Part shown: positions 9,075 through 16,381 of the stretch, one piece after another
Numbering within the stretch: position 1 is the stretch's first letter
How the letters are laid out: each line of letters begins with the position of its first letter
Assembly (NCBI RefSeq): GCF_013868155.1
Contig: NZ_JACEOG010000001.1
Location: 1-64,000, forward strand
Direction: 5' to 3'
Origin: Aeromicrobium phoceense
GTDB lineage: Bacteria > Actinomycetota > Actinomycetes > Propionibacteriales > Nocardioidaceae
Length of the DNA stretch: 64,000 nt
Notes under the pieces: generated by a model
The model's input: only the letters and a program-made list of their open reading frames with translations
Databases searched by the model: none
Told to the model about the DNA's origin: nothing
Translations under genes and position numbers: made by a program

Positions 9075-9733
9075 TCCGCGTCCTCGTGGTGGACGACGAC
9101 TTCATGGTGGCGCGGATCCACGAGCGCTTCGTGGAGCGCACCGAGGGCTTCTCGATCGTCGGCACCGCGGGCACGGGTGCCGAGGCGCTGAGCGCCGTCG
9201 CCGAGCTCTCACCCGACCTCGTGCTGCTGGACGTGCACCTGCCCGACATGGACGGCATCGAGGTGCTGCGCTCGCTGCGCGCGGCGGGCCACGGCGTGGG
9301 CGTCATCATGGTGACCGCGGAGCGGGACGCCGAAGTGGTGCGGGCCGCCCTGCTCGGAGGCGCCCAGCAGTACCTGGTGAAGCCCTTCGAGTACCCCGAG
9401 CTCGCCGAGCGACTGAGGGCGGTCGCCCGGTCGCTCACGGTCCTGCGGAACGAGTCCGAGCCCGACCAGACGGCGATCGACCGCGCCTTCGGTGGCAGCA
9501 CCCCCGGCGGCTCGCCCCTGCCGAAGGGCCTGAGCACCGAGACCGCCGCATCGTTGCTCCGGGCGCTCGAGAACGCCGGCGAGGTGTCGGCGGCCGAGGC
9601 GGCCGAGCTCGTCGGGCTCTCCCGGGTCAGCGCGCGCCGCTACCTCGAGCACTTCGTCCACGCGGGCCACGCGACGGTTCGGCTCCGGTACGGCGCGGCG
9701 GGCCGCCCGGAGCGGCGGTACCTGCTCGGCTGA
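9071..9733 (+). CDS. CitB/DcuR-type response regulator
   Basis: A 220-residue two-domain regulator. The receiver domain has the acidic pair at residues 8-10, the phosphorylation site D54 (LVLLDVHLPDMDG) and the lysine in YLVKPFEYPE. The C-terminal part (ENAGEVSAAEAAELVGLSRVSARRYLEHFV) is a winged or helix-turn-helix DNA-binding domain like those of CitB and DpiA regulators. Its ATG overlaps the kinase stop (ATGA). It should receive phosphate from the kinase and regulate the divergent tctCBA-usp operon; its DNA site is not evident in the short intergenic region. Confidence 0.93.
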   Translation: MIRVLVVDDDFMVARIHERFVERTEGFSIVGTAGTGAEALSAVAELSPDLVLLDVHLPDMDGIEVLRSLRAAGHGVGVIMVTAERDAEVVRAALLGGAQQYLVKPFEYPELAERLRAVARSLTVLRNESEPDQTAIDRAFGGSTPGGSPLPKGLSTETAASLLRALENAGEVSAAEAAELVGLSRVSARRYLEHFVHAGHATVRLRYGAAGRPERRYLLG

Positions 9734-9744
9734 GGCACCTCCCT

Positions 9745-9764
9745 GACCCCCGAATTCGGGGGTC
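9745..9764. promoter_or_regulatory. Perfect 20-base palindrome
   Basis: A perfect 20-base inverted repeat, GACCCCCGAATTCGGGGGTC, 11 bases after the response regulator stop and 70 bases before the SGNH esterase start. It has no loop and no T-run, so it could be a protein-binding site or act as a terminator. The position fits an operator for the esterase promoter or the 3' end of the regulator transcript. Confidence 0.5.
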
Positions 9765-9834
9765 CGCGAACGTCCGCGTCCGGTGGTAGCGTCACCGTGA
9801 CGTGCGTCACATCCGTAGTCCTGAGGAGTCCCCC

Positions 9835-11019
9835 GTGAGAACCCTTCGTCGCCCCGCGGCCCTGGCCGCAGTCCTGACCCTGACGGCCGGGCTGGTGGCC
9901 GCCCTGCCCGCCTCGGCGGCCGACCGCTCCCCCTCGTGGCACCACCCCTCCTCCGGCGAGCGCTACGTGGCCCTGGGCGACTCGTTCGTCGCGGGACCCG
10001 GCATCCCCACGCAGCAGCCGGGCGGCTGTGCGCGCAGCGACCACAACTTCCCCAGCCTGGTCGCCGCCGAGATCGGCGCGAAGTCGTTCACCGACGCCAG
10101 CTGCAGCGCGGCGCGGACCACGCACTACTGGAACCCGCAGACGATCGGCGGAGAGACCGTCCCGCCGCAGCTCGACGCACTGAACCGCAAGACCACCCTC
10201 GTCACGCTGGGAACCATGGGCGGCAACGACGTCGGACTGGTCGGGCTGGCGCAGACGTGCCTCGTCCAGGGGTGCAGCACGCTGCCGACGCAGCCGTTCC
10301 ACGACGCGATCGACGCCCTCGCGCCCGTGTACGAGCGCCTGATCGCGGACGTGCGCGAGCGCTCGCCGCGCGCCACCATCGTGGCCGTCGGCTACGGCAC
10401 CTACGTCCCGCGCGAGACCTGCGCGGCGCTCGTCAACGCCACGAGCGCCGACCTTGCGTACCTCCAGTCGATGATCGACCGGCTGAGCGACACGATCGGC
10501 GAGGTCGCGGCCGACGAGGGCGTCGCCTTCGTGGACATGCGCGACATCGAGGGCTGGCAGGAGCACTCCGGGTGCGCCGCGCCCGAGGAGCAGTGGGTCC
10601 GGGCCCTGAACCCCTACGGCGACGGCGCACCGCTGCACCCCTCGACCGCCGGCATGGAGCAGATGGCCGACCAGGCGCTCAAGGTGATCGAGCCGCTGGT
10701 GCGGGCCCGCCGGGCATCTGCCTGGCGCGTCGCGGCCGCGGCCCACACGGTGCGTCTGCACGCGGTGTGCCACGGCCCTTCGCGACGGTCCGACGTCACG
10801 CTGCGCGTCACCGGCGGGAAGGGTCTGGCCACCGCGGCCCTCTTCCACATCGGCGATACGACCGTCGGCGCGGACACGCGAGCACCGTTCGCCCTCACCC
10901 GCTCGGCGCGCTCCCTGCGCGACCTGCGCGGCTCGGTGCACGCCAAGGTCACGCTGAAGCACGGCACGGTGTCCCACACGACGTCCGTCCGGACCAGCCG
11001 GCCGAAGTGCCTGCGCTGA
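9835..11019 (+). CDS. Secreted SGNH/GDSL esterase (copy 1)
   Basis: A 394-residue secreted hydrolase of the SGNH superfamily, closest in motifs to actinobacterial lipase/esterases of the SEST type. GTG 9835 is chosen because it follows GAGGAG at good spacing and starts a signal peptide (RTLRRPAALAAVL, cleavage near ALPASA-AD). Block I is GDSFVAGPG with nucleophile S50; block III is GGNDVG; the histidine is in LHPS. Paired cysteines suggest disulfides. The last 95 residues or so form a separate domain, from about LHAVCHGPS to KCLR, shared with the copy at 11664-12929. It likely hydrolyses lipid or polymer esters outside the cell. Confidence 0.92.
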   Translation: MRTLRRPAALAAVLTLTAGLVAALPASAADRSPSWHHPSSGERYVALGDSFVAGPGIPTQQPGGCARSDHNFPSLVAAEIGAKSFTDASCSAARTTHYWNPQTIGGETVPPQLDALNRKTTLVTLGTMGGNDVGLVGLAQTCLVQGCSTLPTQPFHDAIDALAPVYERLIADVRERSPRATIVAVGYGTYVPRETCAALVNATSADLAYLQSMIDRLSDTIGEVAADEGVAFVDMRDIEGWQEHSGCAAPEEQWVRALNPYGDGAPLHPSTAGMEQMADQALKVIEPLVRARRASAWRVAAAAHTVRLHAVCHGPSRRSDVTLRVTGGKGLATAALFHIGDTTVGADTRAPFALTRSARSLRDLRGSVHAKVTLKHGTVSHTTSVRTSRPKCLR

Positions 11020-11027
11020 GCTGAGGA

Positions 11028-11046
11028 GCGGGCCGATCAGGCCCGC
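11028..11046. terminator. Hairpin between convergent genes
   Basis: A 7-base stem (GCGGGCC / GGCCCGC) with a GATCA loop that includes the stop codon of the glycosylase gene. Its position between two convergent genes fits a bidirectional terminator, though there is no T-run. Confidence 0.45.
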
Positions 11047-11585
11047 GGGTGGCGGCGGTACGCCGAGACGGTCGGATCGTCCGCCACCCAGAAGCGCCAC
11101 GGGAGGTCGGCGTTGAGTCGCACCCCGACCCGGGGACCGGCGACGATCTCGGGCGTCTCCACGCGCTCGCCGAGGGACACCGGCTCGGGATCGAGCAGGT
11201 CGGTGCCGAGGTCCAGGCTCGTGATGCCGAGCGCCTTCGTGAGGTTGCCCGGCCCGCGAGCCAACGCCTGGTCCGCGACGGGTCCGCGACGCTCGCGCGC
11301 CACGTCGATCCCCTCGACGATCTCGCCGGCACGGATCAGCACGGCCGCCGCGCGATCGGTCGGGCCCGTGACGACGTTCGCGGCGTGGTGGCCGTGGATC
11401 CGGTAGACGTACAGGCGCCACGGCGGGCCGTACATGATCTCCGAGCGCGGGGTCCGGACGAACGCGTGCGAGGCGGGATCGTCGATGCCGCCGTACGCCT
11501 CGACCTCGGTGATCCGGGCGACCACTCCGTGACCGTGGAGCAGGCGACCCAGCAGGTCGCGGGCGCGCTGGGTGACGTCGGTCAT
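11037..11585 (-). CDS. mpg: DNA-3-methyladenine glycosylase (AAG/MPG family)
   Basis: A 182-residue base-excision repair enzyme that removes 3-methyladenine and other alkylated purines from DNA. Family motifs are visible: RITEVEAYGGIDDPASHAF with the catalytic glutamate, IMYGPPWRLYVYRIHG, and ARGPGNLTKALGI. The length is near the lower end for bacterial AAG proteins because the N-terminus is short; it begins MTDVTQRARDLLGRLLHGHGVVARI. The gene stands alone on the minus strand between the two SGNH esterase genes, which are otherwise close paralogues. Its start faces the second esterase gene across about 78 bases. Confidence 0.93.
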   Translation of the reverse strand: MTDVTQRARDLLGRLLHGHGVVARITEVEAYGGIDDPASHAFVRTPRSEIMYGPPWRLYVYRIHGHHAANVVTGPTDRAAAVLIRAGEIVEGIDVARERRGPVADQALARGPGNLTKALGITSLDLGTDLLDPEPVSLGERVETPEIVAGPRVGVRLNADLPWRFWVADDPTVSAYRRHPRA

Positions 11586-11663
11586 GATTCTCGGTCTTTC
11601 CCTCTCTTCACAGCAGTCACAGGGGTAACGTGAGTTCCCAGTAGTGCACTCGGGGAGGACTTC

Positions 11664-12929
11664 GTGACCACGTCACGTCATCGTATGCTCGCCGCCGTCA
11701 CCGCTCTCGCGCTGGCGGTGGGGCTCGCGCACGCCACCCCGGCGGCCGCGGACGAGTCCGCCAGGCCCGCCGGTGAGCACTACGTCGCCCTCGGCGACTC
11801 CTACGTGGCGGGCCCGGGGATCGAGGGTCAGGTGCACCCGGGATGCGGCCGCAGCGACCGGAACTACCCGAGCCTGGTCGCCTCCGCCCTGGGTACGGCC
11901 TCCTTCACCGACGCCAGCTGCAGCGCCGCCACCACGAAGCACCTGTGGACTCCCCAGTCGACCTACGGCGAGATGAACCCCGCCCAGCTGGACGCCCTGC
12001 GCCCGACCACGACGCTGGTCACCCTCGGCACGATCGGCGGGAACGACATCGACATCGCGGGCATCGCCGGCGTGTGCATCCTGAGCGGGTGCGCCGAGCC
12101 GGCGGTCGAGGAGCACCGCGCCGCGATCGACGCGCTGGAGCCGGTCTACCGCGGCCTGATCGCCGAGATCCGCCGACGGTCGCCGCTCGCCCGAATCGTG
12201 ACGGTCGGGTACGGGACGGCGATGCCGTCGACGGCGTGCGAGGCGCTCGGCACCGCCACCGAGACCGATCTTCGCTACGTGCAGGGCCTGGTCGACCGGT
12301 TGAGTGACACCCTGCGCCGCGTGGCCTCCGAGGAAGCCGTGTCGTTCGTCGAGATGCGCGACCTGCCGGGCTGGCAGGAGCACTCGGCGTGCGCCGCGCC
12401 CGAGGCGCAGTGGATTCGCGGCCTCGAGACCCACGGCGACGGTGTTCAGCTGCACCCCTCGGCGCTGGGCATGGTGGCGATGGCGGGTCACGTGCTGAAG
12501 ACCATCACCGCCGCGCGACCCGCGCCGCCGGCGGAGTCGCAGCCGTTGCCGAGTGCACCGCCCGTGACCAGCCCGAAGCCCGTCCCTTCGCCGGCTCCGA
12601 CGGCGAAGCCGGTGCCGACCTCGGCCCAGCGACTCGGCGCGGCGGTCAGCACGCTGCGGCTGCGGGCCGTGTGCTCCGGCCCGCGTGCCTCGCGTCGGGT
12701 GACGCTGCGCATCTCGGGAGGCCACGGGCTCGTCCGTGGATCGACCTTCCGGCTCGGTCGCTCCGTGATCGCACGCGACACCCGGGCTCCGTTCACGCTG
12801 ACGCGCAGCAGCTCGGCCCTGAAGCGGACGAAGTTCCGCGGCGCGGCGAGCGCCCGGGTGGTGCTGCGCCACGGGACGGCCTCGCGCGCGGTCATGCTGA
12901 GGGCCCCGCGGCCCGGCTGCCTGCGCTGA
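11664..12929 (+). CDS. Secreted SGNH/GDSL esterase (copy 2)
   Basis: A 421-residue paralogue of the esterase at 9835. A GTG start after GGGGAGG is followed by a signal peptide ending near TPAAA-DES. The nucleophile is S46 in GDSYVAGPG, with GGNDID and the LHPS histidine further on. The catalytic domain is followed by a proline/threonine/serine-rich linker of about 35 residues (absent from copy 1), then the same C-terminal domain of about 95 residues ending RPGCLR. The pair probably arose by duplication around the glycosylase gene. It probably acts as an extracellular esterase; the linker suggests the C-terminal domain is an independent binding or wall-associating module. Confidence 0.92.
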   Translation: MTTSRHRMLAAVTALALAVGLAHATPAAADESARPAGEHYVALGDSYVAGPGIEGQVHPGCGRSDRNYPSLVASALGTASFTDASCSAATTKHLWTPQSTYGEMNPAQLDALRPTTTLVTLGTIGGNDIDIAGIAGVCILSGCAEPAVEEHRAAIDALEPVYRGLIAEIRRRSPLARIVTVGYGTAMPSTACEALGTATETDLRYVQGLVDRLSDTLRRVASEEAVSFVEMRDLPGWQEHSACAAPEAQWIRGLETHGDGVQLHPSALGMVAMAGHVLKTITAARPAPPAESQPLPSAPPVTSPKPVPSPAPTAKPVPTSAQRLGAAVSTLRLRAVCSGPRASRRVTLRISGGHGLVRGSTFRLGRSVIARDTRAPFTLTRSSSALKRTKFRGAASARVVLRHGTASRAVMLRAPRPGCLR

Positions 12930-12936
12930 CCCCGCG

Positions 12937-12997
12937 CACTTTTGGAACGGGATCCACGTACTTCGAGCACATCGGCGTTGATCCCGCTCCACAAGTG
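12937..12997. repeat. Imperfect inverted repeat between convergent genes
   Basis: Arms 12937-12954 and 12980-12997 match at 16 of 18 bases (CACTTNTGGANCGGGATC type) around a 25-base loop. It lies between the esterase and a convergent oxidase gene. It may act as a transcription terminator in both directions. No transposase is associated with it. Confidence 0.45.
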
Positions 12998-13029
12998 GAG
13001 TGGGTGGCCTGAGGTCGGGCAGACGGAGG

Positions 13030-14058
13030 TCAGGCGGCGCGAACGAGGGGCGCGGCGAGCTGGGCCAGCGCCGGGGCCATCTGGATGCCGTAGCCGGCCT
13101 GGCCGAGGTAGTGGAAGTACCCCTCCGCCTTGGCGTCCCAGCGAGCGACGGGGTTGCCGTCGGGGGCGAAGGTGCGCAGCCCGGCCCAGGCGGTGCGCAC
13201 GCTGCGCAGTCCCAACGTCGTGACGGCGTTGACCGCCTCGATGGCGCGGGCGATCTCCAGCTCGTCGGGCTTGGGGTCGCCGGGCTCGTGCAGCGAGGCG
13301 TCCTGGGGCGAGCACAGGACCGCACCGCCCTCGGACTTGAAGTAGAAGCCGTCGTCGATGCCGGCGGTGAAGGGCACGCCCGCGAGCGAGACCGTCGTGG
13401 ACGACTGGAAGATCGTGCGACGGCGCGGCTCGAGGCGCAGTCGCTCGGCCCCGAAGAGCGCCCCCACCACGTCGCCCCAGGCGCCGGACGCGTTGACGAC
13501 CACGTCGGCACGGAAGACGTCCCCGGAGGTGGTCGTGACGACCCACTCCGATCCGTCGCGCAGCGCCGAGGCCACGCGCGACGAGGTGGCGATCGTGCCG
13601 CCGCGGGCACGGAAGGCTCGGGCGTACGCGTGGTGCAGGCCCATCACGTCGAGGTCGAGAGCCGTCTCGTCCCACGCCGCCACCGCGATCTCGCCCGGGC
13701 GAAGGACCGGACAGAGCCGTTCGGCCTCGGCACCGTCGATCAGCTGGGCGTGCGTGTCCTCGGCCAGCCGGTGCACGTCGGCGTCGCGCCCGTTGACGCC
13801 GAGCCACAGGCACGACATCGGTGAGGCGACAGGCCCGTCAACGTCGAAGGGCGGGTCGACCAGGAAGTCGCGGCTCGCCGTCGTGAGCTCGCGCACGACC
13901 GGCGGGCCGTAGCTGCCGATCCACGTGGCGGCGGAGCGGCCGGTGGTGTGCACCGCCAGCGACTTCTCGGCCTCGAGCACGAGGACCTCACGGTCGGCGG
14001 CCAGCTCGTAGGCGATGGCGACCCCGGAGATCCCACCGCCGATGACGATGACGTCCAT
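13030..14058 (-). CDS. FAD-dependent amino-acid/amine oxidoreductase (DAO family)
   Basis: A 342-residue flavoprotein. The N-terminus MDVIVIGGGISGVAIAYELA is the dinucleotide-binding Rossmann motif, followed by VLVLEAEKSLAVHTTGRSAA. The middle DVVVNASGAW and the late GLRTFAPDGNPVARWD and GYGIQMAPALA match the D-amino-acid oxidase/glycine oxidase/sarcosine oxidase superfamily. It likely oxidises a C-N bond of an amino acid or related amine with release of peroxide. The ATG at 14058 begins directly at the FAD motif. It lies 44 bases downstream of the flavin monooxygenase stop on the same strand, so the two may be co-transcribed. The substrate is unknown. Confidence 0.85.
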   Translation of the reverse strand: MDVIVIGGGISGVAIAYELAADREVLVLEAEKSLAVHTTGRSAATWIGSYGPPVVRELTTASRDFLVDPPFDVDGPVASPMSCLWLGVNGRDADVHRLAEDTHAQLIDGAEAERLCPVLRPGEIAVAAWDETALDLDVMGLHHAYARAFRARGGTIATSSRVASALRDGSEWVVTTTSGDVFRADVVVNASGAWGDVVGALFGAERLRLEPRRRTIFQSSTTVSLAGVPFTAGIDDGFYFKSEGGAVLCSPQDASLHEPGDPKPDELEIARAIEAVNAVTTLGLRSVRTAWAGLRTFAPDGNPVARWDAKAEGYFHYLGQAGYGIQMAPALAQLAAPLVRAA

Positions 14059-14102
14059 CGACCCATCATGGCCGAGACCTCCGGGAAAGGCCGACGAACG
14101 GC

Positions 14103-15578
14103 TCAGGCCACCTCGGGCTTCGCCGCCGGCAGGTCCTCGCGGCGCACCCAGATCATGTCCTCGTCGAGGTCGGTGTGCCGCGCGTCCCAGCTGTCGAGGA
14201 ACCAGTTCTGGCGCACCTTCCACGGCGTCCGGGCACCCGACCGCGGCAGCAGCTCGTCGGCGCGTGCGATGTAGCCGGACGACAGGTCGAGCAGCCGTGC
14301 GTCGTGCCCGAAGTCGGAGTCCGGGTCGGGGATGCCGTAGGCGTAGCCGTGGGCGTCGAGGTGGTTGAGGTAGTCGGCGACGTACTTCCACGTGAGGTCG
14401 GCACGCAGCGTCCAGGACGCGTTGGTGTACCCGACGCACCAGGCGAGGTTGGGCACGCCGCTGAACATCTGGCCCTTGTAGGTGTAGAGCTCGTGCGGGT
14501 CCACCTTGACGCCGTCGATGCTGACGTCGATCTGACCCAGGGCCACGAGCTTGAGGCCGGTGGCGGTCACGACGATGTCCGCATCGAGGTGCTCGCCCGA
14601 GGCGAGGGCGACGCCCTTCGGGGTGAACTCGGTGATCACGTCGGTGACGATCGCGGCGCTGCCGTCGCGCACCGCCTTGTAGAGGTCGCCCCCGGGGACG
14701 ACGCACAGCCGCTGGTCCCACGGCTTGTACGGCGGCGTGAGGCTGGTGCGGTCGACGCCGGGCATGGACTTGCCCGTGAGCCCGAGCAGGATCGAGCGGG
14801 AGGCCTTCGGGAAGGCGCGGCAGAACATGTAGAAGCCGACGGTCATCACCGCGTAGCGCAGGCGTGCGACCTTGTGCACGAGCGAGGCGGGCAGCACCTT
14901 GCGGGCGAGGTTCGCCACGGGGTCGCTGCCGGGCTGGCTGAGCACGTAGGTGGGGGTGCGCTGCAGCATCGTCACCTTGGCCGCGTCCTTGGCCATCGAC
15001 GGCAGCAGCGTGACCGCGGTGGCGCCCGAGCCGATCACGACGACCTGCTTGCCGGCGTGGTCGAGGTCCTCGGGCCAGAACTGGGGGTGGACGACCTGCC
15101 CCTCGAAGTCCTCCAGGCCGGGGAAGTCGGGCGTGTAGCCCTCGTCGTAGCTGTAGTAGCCGCTGCACAGGTAGAGGAACGAGGCGGTGACGACCTCGGT
15201 GGAGCCGTCCTTGACCGTGCTGGTGACGGTCCACACGGCGTCCTCGCTCGACCACTCCGCGGTCGTGACGCGACGACCGAACCGGATGCGGTCGGTGATG
15301 CCGTGCTTGGCGGCGGTCGTCTCGAGGTAGTGGCGGATGTCGTCACCGTCGGCGATGGCCTTGGGGTGCGTCCACGGCTCGAAGGGGAAGCTGAGCGTGT
15401 ACATGTCGGAGTCGGAGCGCACGCCGGGGTACCGGAAGAGGTCCCACGTGCCGCCGATCGCGTCGCGCTGCTCGAGGACGGCGTAGGTCCGGCCCGGGGC
15501 CCGCTCCTGGAGGCGGTACGCCGCGCCGATGCCCGACAGGCCGGCTCCGACGATGAGGACGTCGACGTGATCGGTCAT
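14103..15578 (-). CDS. Flavin-containing (Baeyer-Villiger type) monooxygenase
   Basis: A 491-residue class B flavoprotein monooxygenase. It has an N-terminal FAD motif (VGAGLSG, residues 10-16), the Baeyer-Villiger fingerprint FxGxxxHxxxW (FEGQVVHPQFW from F158), and a second NADPH-binding motif (VIGSGATA). Such enzymes insert oxygen into ketones or oxygenate N or S atoms. The ATG at 15578 follows AGGAG at seven-base spacing and starts right before the FAD motif, so it is preferred to the longer frame. A perfect-armed palindrome sits just upstream and is probably the operator of an inducible promoter. The substrate cannot be told. Confidence 0.9.
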   Translation of the reverse strand: MTDHVDVLIVGAGLSGIGAAYRLQERAPGRTYAVLEQRDAIGGTWDLFRYPGVRSDSDMYTLSFPFEPWTHPKAIADGDDIRHYLETTAAKHGITDRIRFGRRVTTAEWSSEDAVWTVTSTVKDGSTEVVTASFLYLCSGYYSYDEGYTPDFPGLEDFEGQVVHPQFWPEDLDHAGKQVVVIGSGATAVTLLPSMAKDAAKVTMLQRTPTYVLSQPGSDPVANLARKVLPASLVHKVARLRYAVMTVGFYMFCRAFPKASRSILLGLTGKSMPGVDRTSLTPPYKPWDQRLCVVPGGDLYKAVRDGSAAIVTDVITEFTPKGVALASGEHLDADIVVTATGLKLVALGQIDVSIDGVKVDPHELYTYKGQMFSGVPNLAWCVGYTNASWTLRADLTWKYVADYLNHLDAHGYAYGIPDPDSDFGHDARLLDLSSGYIARADELLPRSGARTPWKVRQNWFLDSWDARHTDLDEDMIWVRREDLPAAKPEVA

Positions 15579-15591
15579 TTGCACACTCCTA

Positions 15592-15612
15592 TGTGACATT
15601 GGTGATGTCACA
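15592..15612. promoter_or_regulatory. Palindromic operator upstream of the monooxygenase
   Basis: Perfect 8-base arms TGTGACAT and ATGTCACA separated by TGGTG, 14 bases upstream of the monooxygenase ATG. The length and symmetry suit a dimeric TetR-type or similar repressor. No regulator gene adjoins it in this window, so a distant or global regulator is implied. Confidence 0.6.
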
Positions 15613-15705
15613 TTAACAGCACTTGTGGTCCTCGTCACGGCCTTGGACCGCTCGGGTCCCTGCGACGCCGGGATCGGTGACCGCCGCCCGTCTAGGATCT
15701 GGACC

Positions 15706-16314
15706 ATGACCGCCGTTGCCTCCGACGCTCCAGCGCCGGCACCCGCCGAAGACGATGCCCACCGCTCCGACCGCGGACTCGGGATCTTCCTGGTCGTCTC
15801 CGGAGCGATCGCGCTCTGGTCGTCCCTGATCCTGACCTACGACAAGATCTCGCTGCTGAAGGCCCAGGCCTCCGGTACCGCGAAGGAGCTGAACTGCGAC
15901 ATCTCGGCATTCGTCAGCTGCAGCAGCGTCATCTCGTCCGACCAGTCCGAGGCGTTCGGCTTCCCGAACACCTTCATGGGCGTCGTGGGCTTCAGCGTGG
16001 TGGTCACGCTGGGTGTCCTGCTGGCCTCCGGGGTCGTGTTCCCCCGCTGGATCTGGGTCGGTCTCGGACTCGGCACCCTGTTCGGCATCGGCTTCGTGAC
16101 GTGGCTGCAGTACCAGGCGATCTGGGAGATCGGCAAGCTCTGCCCCTGGTGCATGGTGGTCTGGGCGATGATGATCCCGATGTTCGTCGCGGTCACCGCG
16201 CGCGTCACCGGCAGCCGCTTCCTCAAGAACTGGACGGTCCTAATCTCGGCCCTGTGGATCATCGCGATCGTGGCGACCATCTGGTTCGAGTTCGGCGAGA
16301 CCCTCTGGGCGTGA
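15706..16314 (+). CDS. Vitamin K epoxide reductase (VKOR) family membrane protein
   Basis: A 202-residue membrane protein with four to five hydrophobic segments. The redox motif CPWC is at residues 146-149 and the loop cysteines are C64 and C72, the four conserved VKOR cysteines. In actinobacteria VKOR reoxidises DsbA-like proteins by passing electrons to quinone, supporting disulfide formation outside the membrane. No extracytoplasmic DsbA is adjacent; the FrnE-like protein at 1945 is cytoplasmic. A -10-like TAGGAT at 15693-15698 ends seven bases before the ATG, so the transcript may be leaderless. Confidence 0.92.
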   Translation: MTAVASDAPAPAPAEDDAHRSDRGLGIFLVVSGAIALWSSLILTYDKISLLKAQASGTAKELNCDISAFVSCSSVISSDQSEAFGFPNTFMGVVGFSVVVTLGVLLASGVVFPRWIWVGLGLGTLFGIGFVTWLQYQAIWEIGKLCPWCMVVWAMMIPMFVAVTARVTGSRFLKNWTVLISALWIIAIVATIWFEFGETLWA

Positions 16315-16334
16315 GCCCCTCCCCCGCATCGACA

Positions 16335-16376
16335 ACGACGAAGGCCCGGCTGGGGAACCAGCCGGGCCTTCGTCGT
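16335..16376. terminator. Strong bidirectional terminator hairpin
   Basis: A perfect 19-base stem (16335-16353 with 16358-16376) closed by a four-base loop. It lies between the VKOR gene and the convergent end of the secreted repeat protein gene. There is no long T-run, as is usual for strong actinobacterial terminators. Confidence 0.85.
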
Positions 16377-16381
16377 GGGTG

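Noticed and set aside
5852..9121. Minus-strand frame of 1,089 codons suggesting a giant protein
   Set aside because: Only its last 169 codons are TctB. The rest is antisense to the sensor kinase or in a shifted frame of tctC and has biased Arg/Ser composition.
12937..12997. Ends of an insertion sequence
   Set aside because: The arms enclose only 25 bases and there is no transposase or target duplication.
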